NCBI GenBank assembly: GCA_013297745.1
Contig: JAAFIM010000024.1
Coordinates: 1 to 51,383, forward strand
DNA: 51,383 nt
Reading direction: 5' to 3'
DNA from: Chitinophagales bacterium
GTDB lineage: Bacteria > Bacteroidota > Bacteroidia > Chitinophagales > Saprospiraceae
The position numbers and the translations under genes were made by a program. Of the stretch, positions 24,258-32,326 are shown one piece after another. The notes under the pieces are model-generated. The model made no database searches. It was not told the DNA's origin and saw only the letters and a program-made list of their open reading frames with translations. The stretch's first letter is position 1, and each line of letters starts with the position of its first letter.

Positions 24258-25133
24258 CTAATGCAAAGGGCGTTTTTTTATCATTCCCCCTTTGGTATCT
24301 TTTATCGGATGCTGGATAACAAAAGCATTTTCGTCTATACTTTCTATCTCAAAAATCAACTTGGAAACCTCCAAACGGGTAACGACACAGAACAAAATCA
24401 ACCGCTCTTGTTCAGCCACACCTGTTTTGCCAAATCCTGTACCACCTTTGTAAGCGGTAACCCCACGCCCTAACTCGTAAGCTATTTTTTCCTTGATTTC
24501 TATATTTTTGTTGGAAATAATCGTAACCCCAATGTATTCCTCTACCCCATTCACCACAAAATCTACGGTTTTGGAAGCGGACAAATAAGTCAATAAACTG
24601 TACATAGCCGTTTCTTTGCTCACCAAAAAAGCAGCCACAGCAAACAAAGCGATATTCACTATAGTGATAAAATCGCCCACTGTTAGACTGGATTTTCGGC
24701 TCACAGATATAGCCAAAACTTCAGTACCATCTATGACAGCCCCTCCGCGTATAGCACAACCCGTACCCAAACCCAAAAAAAAGCCCCCAAATACAGATAT
24801 TAACAACTTATCGTCCGTAAGCACTGGAAAGTGTAAAAAATGCACCAACACAGCCAATAAAAGTATGCCCACAGTTCCTTTGATAGCAAAAGCCCAAGAT
24901 ATTTGCTTGCCTCCCAACAAAATAAAAGGCAGGTTGAGCAATACCAACAAAATAGACAAACTAAAGTCTGTAGTTAGCTCTATCAATAAGGCTATGCCCG
25001 TAACCCCTCCGTCTAAAAAATTATTGGGCAACAAAAAACAATTTAAGCCCACACAAGCGGATAAAACCCCTACAAGTATGAACAAAAAATCTTTAACATA
25101 ATGCCAAGCAATAGATTTGTTATGAGTAACCAT
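24258..25133 (-). CDS. YitT-family membrane protein (DUF161 + DUF2179)
   Basis: Five or six membrane helices in the first 180 residues, including FLFILVGVLSACVGLNCFLLP, GVTGIALLIEL and FFLGLGTGCAIRGGAVIDGTE. The last of these (RGGAVIDGTEVLA) is the signature of the YitT family. A C-terminal cytoplasmic DUF2179 domain (about 200-291) follows with GRGVTAYKGGTGF and IFEIESIDENAFV. The family is widespread and poorly characterised, with a transport role suspected. Monocistronic, convergent with phhA. Confidence 0.9.
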   Translation of the reverse strand: MVTHNKSIAWHYVKDFLFILVGVLSACVGLNCFLLPNNFLDGGVTGIALLIELTTDFSLSILLVLLNLPFILLGGKQISWAFAIKGTVGILLLAVLVHFLHFPVLTDDKLLISVFGGFFLGLGTGCAIRGGAVIDGTEVLAISVSRKSSLTVGDFITIVNIALFAVAAFLVSKETAMYSLLTYLSASKTVDFVVNGVEEYIGVTIISNKNIEIKEKIAYELGRGVTAYKGGTGFGKTGVAEQERLILFCVVTRLEVSKLIFEIESIDENAFVIQHPIKDTKGGMIKKRPLH

Positions 25134-25207
25134 TTTAAGATATTAAAATTGAAATAAAACGACAACAAATAAAAAATATACTTTGTTTGCAGTTATTTTA
25201 TAAAAAT

Positions 25208-25594
25208 TTAATACTCCATATATTCAGGCACAGAGATATTATATGTTACATACTCTTCGGCATTTTGACCATTTAGTACCACAGGGGTTTTATTCTCAGG
25301 GCTGGTAAAAGTAATCACCCCACTTTTGCTCTTCATTTCCACATTATAACGACCCGTGCGGATGACATTTTCAATATCTTGGGGACTAGCGTTATCCAAC
25401 ATAATAATCGCCTCCACCACTATTACAGTAGAATAACTTTCTTTGATATTCACTTCGTACTTGCTATCATCTATTTTTATAAGCACTTTGGTAGCGTTTT
25501 TCACCTCAAAAACTTGATGAACTCGCGCTTCTACCTGCGCGGAAATGGCTTGCGCCAAGCTAAAAAAGCAAAAAAAGTACAAAAATTTGAGCAT
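25208..25594 (-). CDS. Exported hypothetical protein (128 aa)
   Basis: A clear signal peptide (LKFLYFFCFFSLAQAISAQ) is followed by about 105 residues predicted to be beta-rich (KVLIKIDDSKYEVNIKES, NVEMKSKSGVITFTSP). It resembles small periplasmic proteins that follow envelope genes in Bacteroidota, such as DUF4097-type fragments, but no family can be assigned. It is the last gene of a three-gene minus-strand operon with the Omp85-like barrel and the membrane protein at 25624-26277, from which it is separated by 29 nt. Confidence 0.7.
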   Translation of the reverse strand: MLKFLYFFCFFSLAQAISAQVEARVHQVFEVKNATKVLIKIDDSKYEVNIKESYSTVIVVEAIIMLDNASPQDIENVIRTGRYNVEMKSKSGVITFTSPENKTPVVLNGQNAEEYVTYNISVPEYMEY

Positions 25595-25623
25595 AATTTA
25601 ATTATTTTGATAATAAAAAAAAT

Positions 25624-26277
25624 TTAGATGTAATCTTCCCTGTTTAGATAATCGGCGTCGAAGACGACCAATTTTTTGCCGCAGATATCAGCCAGTCCAT
25701 TAGATAGCCTTTCTATAATCGTTTTATCCAACCTAAACGCAATATGCCAAGGCACACGCCTCAACCCCAAAAAGGGAATTTCATTCCCAAAACTGTTGGT
25801 AATTCTCAACTCTGTCCAGCTTTGGTTATAATTATACACAATTTTTTCCACCAAAGCAATTTGGTCACAGGGCATAATTTTGCTGCGTTTGAATAAGAAT
25901 AAATGTGTTGAGAGTATTTTTACGCTTTCTTTGGTTATCAAAATTTTGTACGTGGATAAATTCGGCAGCCAATAAAAACTGGTTATCAACAAACTTATAG
26001 CTCCAACCCAAGTTCCTACTTTGGCTATGTTTGAAATTTTATGATTACGCATAGCTTCCACATACTTGTCTTCTGTTGTGTGAAAGGTGTTGTCGTCAGC
26101 AATACGGATAATTTGTGGGTCAAAAGTTGCTGTTTGTTGATAAACTCGCAGCGAATAAGCGAAAAGCAGCAAGGAAACAAACCATAGAGCGAAAATTCCC
26201 CATTTTTTTCTGTTGATAATAAGCAACAAACTCTCATCATTATCAAAAAGATTGCCCGCAGGATGAAAAACGTTCAT
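25624..26277 (-). CDS. Membrane protein with PH-like C-terminal domain (217 aa)
   Basis: Two hydrophobic segments at about residues 24-45 (WGIFALWFVSLLLFAYSL) and 84-108 (VGTWVGAISLLITSFYWLP) precede a soluble region of about 105 residues. This region starts STYKILITKESVKILSTHLF and resembles bacterial PH (bPH_2-like) domains, in which strands and a loop follow a helix pair. It is encoded 5 nt downstream of the Omp85-like gene and 29 nt upstream of a small exported protein, so it probably works with that envelope system. The PH-like call is a pattern judgement only. Confidence 0.65.
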   Translation of the reverse strand: MNVFHPAGNLFDNDESLLLIINRKKWGIFALWFVSLLLFAYSLRVYQQTATFDPQIIRIADDNTFHTTEDKYVEAMRNHKISNIAKVGTWVGAISLLITSFYWLPNLSTYKILITKESVKILSTHLFLFKRSKIMPCDQIALVEKIVYNYNQSWTELRITNSFGNEIPFLGLRRVPWHIAFRLDKTIIERLSNGLADICGKKLVVFDADYLNREDYI

Positions 26278-26282
26278 AAATT

Positions 26283-28112
26283 TTAAAATCGGTTGAGATA
26301 GCCAAAATAAATTTTCCCATTGCTCACTATCAACGGCTGGTCTGTGTATGTCCCCAAACCATAACCCACAGCAAACACCCCCGCTTTGGTATCCAAAGCC
26401 AAACCGCCCCCAAAACTGTACAGATAATTCTGAGTTTGTGCCACGCGGCTAAAATTGCCCACAGTTCCGCCCTCGCCGAATAAAAACAGGAAAGAATTTC
26501 CACCCAACAAAAAACGGGTTTCTACGGTAGCCAGCGCATAATTGGTAGCTAATAAACTCTCTTCGTCAAAACCGCGAAAAGTTTGCTGTCCGCCCATTCT
26601 AAACAATTCTTGTTGGAAAATAAGCCCCGAACTGTACAAATATGCCGCCTGCCCGCGCAAAAGTACGCAAAAATTTTTACCCAAAGGGATAAAAAAACTT
26701 GCTGTAGCTTGAGTTTGGGCTTGAAACGAGTTTAAATTGATGCTATCGTATAAATAATCCATTTTTTCGCCTTGCAAATCTCTAAGACTGCTAATTGCGG
26801 CATTTTTCCGTATTGTTTTACGCCCTAAACTGCAGTTGATTTTTAACTCAATACCCTTGCTTGGGCAAAAACGGTTATCCAATTGCTGATAAAAATACTC
26901 AATACCCAAATTATTGATGCGACTATCCACCATATTGGGCAAACGACGGCTAAGTTTTATTCCCAAAGTGTCATAAAATAAGACATTGGTAACGATATTT
27001 TTGCTATAAGCTTTCCAATAATTGCCCCCTTCGGTCAAAAACTGCCCCCCTACCTCAGCCATTATATCAATATAACTGCTATCCCGCCGATATAAATCAA
27101 AATTGGCATCCAAACCCAAAGCCGAACCGAACAAATAAGGCAATGTTGTTTTCAACCTCAACTGGGGTGAACGAGGACGCAACTGCTGCCAAGAAGCTAC
27201 GATGCGCTCCCCTTTGCCAAAAGCATTGAATAAATCCAAATTTAAATTGCCTGTCACAAACAAACGACTTGCAGCGTTGGGATTGTTGGCTGTGTTATTG
27301 GGCTGCAAACCTAATAAAAAATCAAATTTGCTAGCATTTTTTGATACTAAATCTAAAATAATATCCACTTCAGCCGCCTCAAAAATCAAATAAGGCTCAC
27401 TTTTCAACGATAAAAAAGGCAAAGTTGATAAACGATTTTTTATCTTTTTTATTTTATTCTCTTGATAAAAACTGGCTTTTTTTATCCCCAAATAGCGATG
27501 CAAATAAGCTGTACTAATTACCGTTTTGCCGCTGTCCTTGGCGTTGGTGGCGATTTCAAAGCGTATATTTTTAATCTTGACCAATCTATTTTTTTGCACC
27601 CGCAAACTCATAGATACTTTGCCAGCCTCTATGTTGATGCGTTCAAAATACACTTGCGCAAAAGGATAACCTTTGTTTTCGCAATATACTAATATATTTT
27701 CGCAAAGTTTGTCCAATTCGTCAGCAGCAAAGGGCTGATTTTGCCAACGCTGTGGGCTGATATTAAGCGCATCCAGGATATTTTTATCCACTTGGCTACA
27801 ATCCAACCGCGCCCATTGATATAAATTACCTTTTTCTATATAAATAAAATGTTGATTATCAATGTATAACACAGTATCAATATCGGCTTCAAAATAACCT
27901 TTCCGCTGCAATAGTTGGCAATAATCTGAAGCCACACTTAGCAATTTTTCTTGATTTTGGGCTGTACCTGATATATTGGTTTTGTTTTCCTCACCCAAAA
28001 CTCTAATTTGCCAATACAAACTATCTGTTATTGACGCTTGCGCTTGCAAGTTTAGTGCCAATATAATGAAAGCAATCAAGCAGATAATTTGTTTATTTAT
28101 AAAAATTTGCAC
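26283..28112 (-). CDS. Omp85/BamA-TamA-like outer-membrane protein
   Basis: Signal peptide (IICLIAFIILALNLQAQ), then two or three POTRA-like units in residues about 30-235 (KGYPFAQVYFERINIEAGKV, VKIKNIRFEIATNAKD), then a barrel of about 370 residues. The barrel contains MGGQQTFRGFDEESLLATN, which carries the lid-loop RGF motif of Omp85 proteins, followed by the strand ALATVETRFLLGG. At 609 aa it is shorter than BamA, and the POTRA count resembles TamA-type or generic surface-antigen proteins. The start is a GTG at 28110-28112. It leads an operon with a PH-like membrane protein (5 nt gap) and a small exported protein. Likely role: export or insertion of outer-membrane proteins or lipids. Confidence 0.88.
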   Translation of the reverse strand: MQIFINKQIICLIAFIILALNLQAQASITDSLYWQIRVLGEENKTNISGTAQNQEKLLSVASDYCQLLQRKGYFEADIDTVLYIDNQHFIYIEKGNLYQWARLDCSQVDKNILDALNISPQRWQNQPFAADELDKLCENILVYCENKGYPFAQVYFERINIEAGKVSMSLRVQKNRLVKIKNIRFEIATNAKDSGKTVISTAYLHRYLGIKKASFYQENKIKKIKNRLSTLPFLSLKSEPYLIFEAAEVDIILDLVSKNASKFDFLLGLQPNNTANNPNAASRLFVTGNLNLDLFNAFGKGERIVASWQQLRPRSPQLRLKTTLPYLFGSALGLDANFDLYRRDSSYIDIMAEVGGQFLTEGGNYWKAYSKNIVTNVLFYDTLGIKLSRRLPNMVDSRINNLGIEYFYQQLDNRFCPSKGIELKINCSLGRKTIRKNAAISSLRDLQGEKMDYLYDSINLNSFQAQTQATASFFIPLGKNFCVLLRGQAAYLYSSGLIFQQELFRMGGQQTFRGFDEESLLATNYALATVETRFLLGGNSFLFLFGEGGTVGNFSRVAQTQNYLYSFGGGLALDTKAGVFAVGYGLGTYTDQPLIVSNGKIYFGYLNRF

Positions 28113-28151
28113 AAAATAATAATTTTAATTTGTTTATTTATAAAAACAGGC

Positions 28152-28159
28152 TATTTTTG
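28152..28159 (+). promoter_or_regulatory. -7 element for the TPM-domain gene
   Basis: TATTTTTG (TAnnTTTG), 29 nt upstream of the ATG at 28189. Confidence 0.5.
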
Positions 28160-28188
28160 CCCTATTATTTGACCAAAAACAGCAAATC

Positions 28189-28854
28189 ATGAAATTTTTT
28201 AACCCAGATTATCAACCCGCCTTATCCAAAGCAGTCTCTGAATTTGAGTTGCAAACCAGCACCGAGTTGGTGGTTATCGTTACCAAACGCTCCCACGATT
28301 ATGCCAATATCGCTTGGACAGCTGCTGCCATCTGTACGCTTATCGTTTTTTCCTTATTTATGTGGTTGGAATATCAATTTTTTGACGACCATATTTATTT
28401 GGGTACAGTATTAACGTTTTGTCTCGTCTTTGCGTTGGTTTATGCGATTGCACCACTCAAAAAACTATTCACCAATCAAAAAAACCGCGAACATTTTTGC
28501 CAAACAGCTGCTTATGCTTTATTCGCAGAACAAGGGCTTTACAAAACTAAAGGTCATACAGGTATGTTGGTTTATGTTTCTTTATTTGAAAAATCTGTAT
28601 CCATCGTAGCCGATAGGGCGATAACGGATGCTTTTGGCGAAAAAGGTTTGGCTAATATCCGCCAAGAGTTTTTGGATATTTTCAAGCAAAATGAAGCCGC
28701 CCCTGCTTTACTGAAAGTTATACAAAAAATTAGCCCAACGTTTGCTCAAGCCTTACCCCGCCAAGCAGACGATGAAGACGAATTGAGCAATTCAGTCCCC
28801 CATTTTCTACACGGTGGTTTTGGTGCTAAGACATTTAGAGTGAAAAAAAGCTAA
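28189..28854 (+). CDS. TPM-domain membrane protein
   Basis: The first 35 residues hold the start of a TPM domain (ALSKAVSEFELQTSTELVVI). Two helices follow at about 45-65 (WTAAAICTLIVFSLFMWL) and 70-95 (GTVLTFCLVFALVYAI). The rest of the TPM fold (HTGMLVYVSLFEKSVSIVAD, IRQEFLDIF) ends the protein. The fold is therefore split by the membrane pair, an arrangement also seen in the second TPM protein of LemA-TPM-TPM clusters in Bacteroidota. TPM domains have phosphatase-like or assembly roles (TLP18.3, Psb32, YgcG). The stop is 34 nt before the Tim44-like gene, suggesting cotranscription. No lemA gene is nearby in the window. Confidence 0.8.
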   Translation: MKFFNPDYQPALSKAVSEFELQTSTELVVIVTKRSHDYANIAWTAAAICTLIVFSLFMWLEYQFFDDHIYLGTVLTFCLVFALVYAIAPLKKLFTNQKNREHFCQTAAYALFAEQGLYKTKGHTGMLVYVSLFEKSVSIVADRAITDAFGEKGLANIRQEFLDIFKQNEAAPALLKVIQKISPTFAQALPRQADDEDELSNSVPHFLHGGFGAKTFRVKKS

Positions 28855-28888
28855 TTATCAACCTCCCATTAAAAAGCAATTTTAACCA

Positions 28889-30469
28889 ATGAAAAAATTT
28901 ATTCGCATTTACGCGCTGAAATTATTATTTTTATCCATTTTATTATTTGGATTGGCTTACGTGGTAGATGCTCGCCCTGGCGGGGGTAGCTCGTCTCGGC
29001 GAAGTTCGGGTGGCGGCGGTGGTGGGCGAAGTAGCGGGCGCAGTTCGGGCGGTAGCAGTTTTGGCGGCAGTGGTGGAAGCAGCAGTAGCGGTACTTCAAG
29101 ACCACTTACAGAAGATGAAAAAGATTTTCTAATAAATGTATTTATAGTTATTTTTTGTATTGTAGTGTTGGTAGGTATAAAACTACTTATTGATAAGGCT
29201 CGTGGTATATCATCGGGCGATTACCAAGCTGGTTCTACCCAAACGGTACAAAAAGGCACTTTTACCGAATTAGAACAAATACAAAAACGTAAAAATCAAG
29301 CCAAAGGGCAAATTGCCAAACTCGCCAGCAAAGACCCCAATTTTTCAGAAACCCTATTTTTGGATTTGGTTCAAAATATATTTTACGAATATCACAACCG
29401 ATACGGACAGGACTCTTTTGTAAAACTAAAACCATTTTTGGCTGGCTCCAAAGCCCCTTTTGATATAGATGGCACTTGTACGGAAGTGGTTATTAATGCT
29501 ATGCACATTATAGCCGTTGAGGAAGGGATAGCACAACAACAAATAAAGGTTTTGATAGAATCTAATTATACCATCAATCGCTCCAGCCGCTTTTTTGCCC
29601 AGTCTATTTGGACTTTCGCCAGAAATAACGGTATCCAATCCTTAGAACCTAGCAAAATGCAATCCATAGCTTGTCCAAGCTGTGGCGCGCCTGATAGTTT
29701 TGAAGATGGACACACTTGCAGAAATTGTGGCACTACTGTAGAACCAAGCCAGCAACAATGGGCGTTGCAATCTGCCTACAATCCTTACGAAGAATCTTAT
29801 GAAACCAATTCATTGGTTAGTTATGAAGCCGAACAAGGTACAAATTTGCCTACAGTTTATGGTAATAAATTTGCTGAAAATAAAATTAGATTTGCAGCTC
29901 TACACCATCTAAATGATTTTGCGGAGTATTTTGAACAATTCAAATCAGAAATTGTAAAACCCACTTTTGGTACCATTTATACCGCTTGGTCTAACAAACG
30001 CTGGGATAAAGCCCGCCATTTGATGTCTGACTTTTTGTTTAATTCCTTATCTTTTTGGTTGGAAGAATACAACAAAAATGGGTTTAGCAACAAGTTGGAT
30101 AATATAGAAATTAGCACTATACAATTGGCTGATATTCAGTTGGATAAGTATTATGAATCTTTTACCGTTCGTATTTATGCTTCTTGTTTGGATTATACCA
30201 TACGCGATAGCAACAACAAAGTCGTAGGCGGCAATCCCAAATCCCCACGCGCATTTTCGGAGTATTGGACTTTTATCCGCCACGCCGACAAACACCAACA
30301 CGGCGATAAATTGTCCCCTTACGACCATTTGGATAACTGCCCCGCTTGCGGCGCGCCAGCCGATAAAGTCTCTAATTCAGGCAATTGTGGTTATTGTGGA
30401 AATAAATTATCTACAGGTGAATTTTCGTGGATTTTGTCCAGAATCACTCAAGATGAGGCTTATGTATAA
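28889..30469 (+). CDS. Tim44-like domain protein with Gly/Ser-rich linker and two zinc ribbons
   Basis: Domain order: signal or anchor (8-28), a Gly/Ser/Arg-rich stretch (about 31-70) typical of Tim44-like Bacteroidota proteins, and a membrane helix at about 79-100 (VFIVIFCIVVLVGIKLLI). A Tim44-like alpha+beta region follows, then a first zinc ribbon with CPSCGAPD and CRNCGT, a second Tim44-like region around residues 340-460, and a second zinc ribbon at the C-terminus with CPACGAP and CGYCGNK. Two ribbon/Tim44 sets in one chain look like an internal duplication. Tim44-like domains bind membranes or partners; the role is unknown. It is probably cotranscribed with the TPM-domain gene and ends at a two-way terminator. 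Confidence 0.82.
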   Translation: MKKFIRIYALKLLFLSILLFGLAYVVDARPGGGSSSRRSSGGGGGGRSSGRSSGGSSFGGSGGSSSSGTSRPLTEDEKDFLINVFIVIFCIVVLVGIKLLIDKARGISSGDYQAGSTQTVQKGTFTELEQIQKRKNQAKGQIAKLASKDPNFSETLFLDLVQNIFYEYHNRYGQDSFVKLKPFLAGSKAPFDIDGTCTEVVINAMHIIAVEEGIAQQQIKVLIESNYTINRSSRFFAQSIWTFARNNGIQSLEPSKMQSIACPSCGAPDSFEDGHTCRNCGTTVEPSQQQWALQSAYNPYEESYETNSLVSYEAEQGTNLPTVYGNKFAENKIRFAALHHLNDFAEYFEQFKSEIVKPTFGTIYTAWSNKRWDKARHLMSDFLFNSLSFWLEEYNKNGFSNKLDNIEISTIQLADIQLDKYYESFTVRIYASCLDYTIRDSNNKVVGGNPKSPRAFSEYWTFIRHADKHQHGDKLSPYDHLDNCPACGAPADKVSNSGNCGYCGNKLSTGEFSWILSRITQDEAYV

Positions 30470-30490
30470 TCTTATTACTTACTAAAAATA

Positions 30491-30527
30491 AAAATCCCCT
30501 TTCCTTATTGGTTAGGGGATTTTTTTA
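30491..30527. terminator. Two-way terminator between the Tim44-like gene and the membrane-protein trio
   Basis: Stem AAATCCCCT / AGGGGATTT, with A and T runs on both sides, between convergent genes. Confidence 0.85.
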
Positions 30528-30528
30528 T

Positions 30529-31026
30529 CTACCATTCTTCTTCCTCAACATCATCCAAAATATCCTTGTTGTAGTTTGATAACGATATAGTATCTTTATA
30601 ATAAAATTCTACCAAAAAACTAAGCAGTACTGTAGTATAATGCGGGATAAAAAATATAACAAGCACAAAAGTATCAACGTGCCAAGCCGCAAATTTGTTC
30701 CAATCAAATAATTCTTCTCTTATCACTATACCCGCATAGAATAAAAAAGCTAACATTTCACCCACCAAGAGCCAAAGTATAAATTTAAGCAAAGTATTAT
30801 CGATAAAAATTTGCAAAAATTTGAGCGCCATCCGCATAATAATAAAAGGAATAAGGCTTAAAATACTAACCAATACAACTATAACCAAATATATAGGCAT
30901 TATTTTAAAACTTTTGAGCATAATTATAGACATAGGCGACCATAAACCCAAAATATAAAAAAGGAATGAATATGTACTTTTTACATAACCATTTTCATTC
31001 AACCAAGTCGATTTATGATTTTTCAT
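30529..31026 (-). CDS. Four-helix membrane protein, third of three tandem paralogs (165 aa)
   Basis: Predicted membrane helices lie at about residues 18-40, 45-65 (LVIVVLVSILSLIPFIIM), 82-105 (FILWLLVGEMLAFLFYAGIV) and 117-142 (HVDTFVLVIFFIPHYTTVLL). A short cytoplasmic tail contains DILDDVEEEE. The two genes upstream have the same length, helix layout and LDD-containing tail, so the three look like diverged duplicates. Overall residue identity between them is low and I recognise no family. It sits 60 nt downstream of the middle paralog on the same strand. Confidence 0.68.
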   Translation of the reverse strand: MKNHKSTWLNENGYVKSTYSFLFYILGLWSPMSIIMLKSFKIMPIYLVIVVLVSILSLIPFIIMRMALKFLQIFIDNTLLKFILWLLVGEMLAFLFYAGIVIREELFDWNKFAAWHVDTFVLVIFFIPHYTTVLLSFLVEFYYKDTISLSNYNKDILDDVEEEEW

Positions 31027-31086
31027 TTTTGATATTTATAAAATTATTATCTGATAATTTAGTAGTCAATCAATATCCCATTTAAG

Positions 31087-31620
31087 TTATTTTTCAGCTT
31101 CTTTTTTTTGTGCGACAAAATCATCGTCTAATACATTACTGTTAGAACTACCATTTTTTACCATTTGCGGGTGCAGGTATTCTATCAAAAAAGATAACAA
31201 ATTATTGAATACTGCTGGCAAGCTAATTAATAAAAATCCCAATAGCGAATAACGGTTTTTAAAATATCTATTTATCTCTATTTCATCATAATTTCCAACC
31301 ATAATGAACAAAAAAACTATAAGCATAAGCTCTATAGCCAACAAAGCTCCAAAGTATTTGATAAGTGGCAATCGGCTGAATTTCAACATTAAAGATTGAA
31401 ATCCGATATTCGCGCCGTAGAAGAACACAGTGAGTATTGGGAGCAACATCCGCACCGTGCCAGGTTTTTGAATTACGCCATTTATCTCCTGTGGTGGGAT
31501 TGAATAGATACAAATAATGCTAATTATGCAACCAAAAGCGGAAAAAATAGATTGCCAATAGTCAGTTACTTGCCCATTATTAACAAATCTATGGGTAAAA
31601 TGTGAATTGTTATCAGTCAT
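31087..31620 (-). CDS. Four-helix membrane protein, second of three tandem paralogs (177 aa)
   Basis: Membrane segments at about 26-42 (IFSAFGCIISIICIYSI), 58-80, 90-112 (YFGALLAIELMLIVFLFIMV) and 128-150, then a tail with NVLDDDFV. The start, HFTHRFVNNGQVTDYWQSIF, parallels SRFITEGRVSFFWQSVF of the first paralog: a short soluble lead, an RF, a G-x-V and a WQS before helix 1. That supports common descent of these two genes. It is 17 nt downstream of the first paralog. Confidence 0.68.
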   Translation of the reverse strand: MTDNNSHFTHRFVNNGQVTDYWQSIFSAFGCIISIICIYSIPPQEINGVIQKPGTVRMLLPILTVFFYGANIGFQSLMLKFSRLPLIKYFGALLAIELMLIVFLFIMVGNYDEIEINRYFKNRYSLLGFLLISLPAVFNNLLSFLIEYLHPQMVKNGSSNSNVLDDDFVAQKKEAEK

Positions 31621-31637
31621 ATTCCGAATATAAACTA

Positions 31638-32159
31638 CTATTGATTATCGTCATCTTTTTTATCTATAAAAACATCATCTAATATATCATCAACTGATAT
31701 ATGGCTGTTATTATAAGAATAATCATACAACATTTCTACCCCACAAGCGCATACAGCAGCGCAAATAACAGAGGAATTAAATAATAAAATCGCAGCTTCG
31801 TCGGCACGCCAAATGATATAATCTTTAAAACTCATTTTGCTCATACCCAACAACAAAGAAATCGCATAAATGGTTAAAAATATCAATTCCAAACTGAACA
31901 AACTCGCCACATACCGCATAAAAGGTTTAACATTATTCAAAGCGGGGAGTTGTTGGCAAATATAATAGATAAAAAAAGGCATCATAGACACTAACGGAAT
32001 TACAAAAATCATCATAATCAAACCCACCGTATCCATATTTTCGTACCTCCACACATAAACCCAAGTGAGAAAAGTCCCAAATAGGAAAAAAACAGACTGC
32101 CAAAAAAAACTAACCCTGCCTTCGGTTATAAAACGGGATAAAAAACTAACTTTATTCAT
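31638..32159 (-). CDS. Four-helix membrane protein, first of three tandem paralogs
   Basis: Four hydrophobic segments: about 17-35 (SVFFLFGTFLTWVYVW), 42-66 (VGLIMMIFVIPLVSMMPFFIYY), 82-105 (ASLFSLELIFLTIYAISLLL) and 124-146. A cytoplasmic tail contains VDDILDDVFIDK. I chose the ATG at 32157-32159 (MNKVSFLSRF); the longer frame needs a TTG at 32186. The start region parallels the second paralog (SRFITEGRVSFFWQS against HRFVNNGQVTDYWQS). First gene of the trio; no function can be assigned. Confidence 0.66.
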   Translation of the reverse strand: MNKVSFLSRFITEGRVSFFWQSVFFLFGTFLTWVYVWRYENMDTVGLIMMIFVIPLVSMMPFFIYYICQQLPALNNVKPFMRYVASLFSLELIFLTIYAISLLLGMSKMSFKDYIIWRADEAAILLFNSSVICAAVCACGVEMLYDYSYNNSHISVDDILDDVFIDKKDDDNQ

Positions 32160-32276
32160 ATTTATACCATTTAAAATATAATCCAAACTATAAAACTATA
32201 ACACATAAATCGTACAAATTAAGCTAAAAAAGTCTATAAAAAAATAAAAATCAATAGATAAAATGCTAAAAAACTG

Positions 32277-32284
32277 TACCTTTG
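32277..32284 (+). promoter_or_regulatory. -7 element for the flippase-like gene
   Basis: TACCTTTG (TAnnTTTG), 42 nt upstream of the ATG at 32327. Confidence 0.6.
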
Positions 32285-32326
32285 CGGTTTCAAAACATAA
32301 ATTAGTACAACAATTATAAAAATAAA

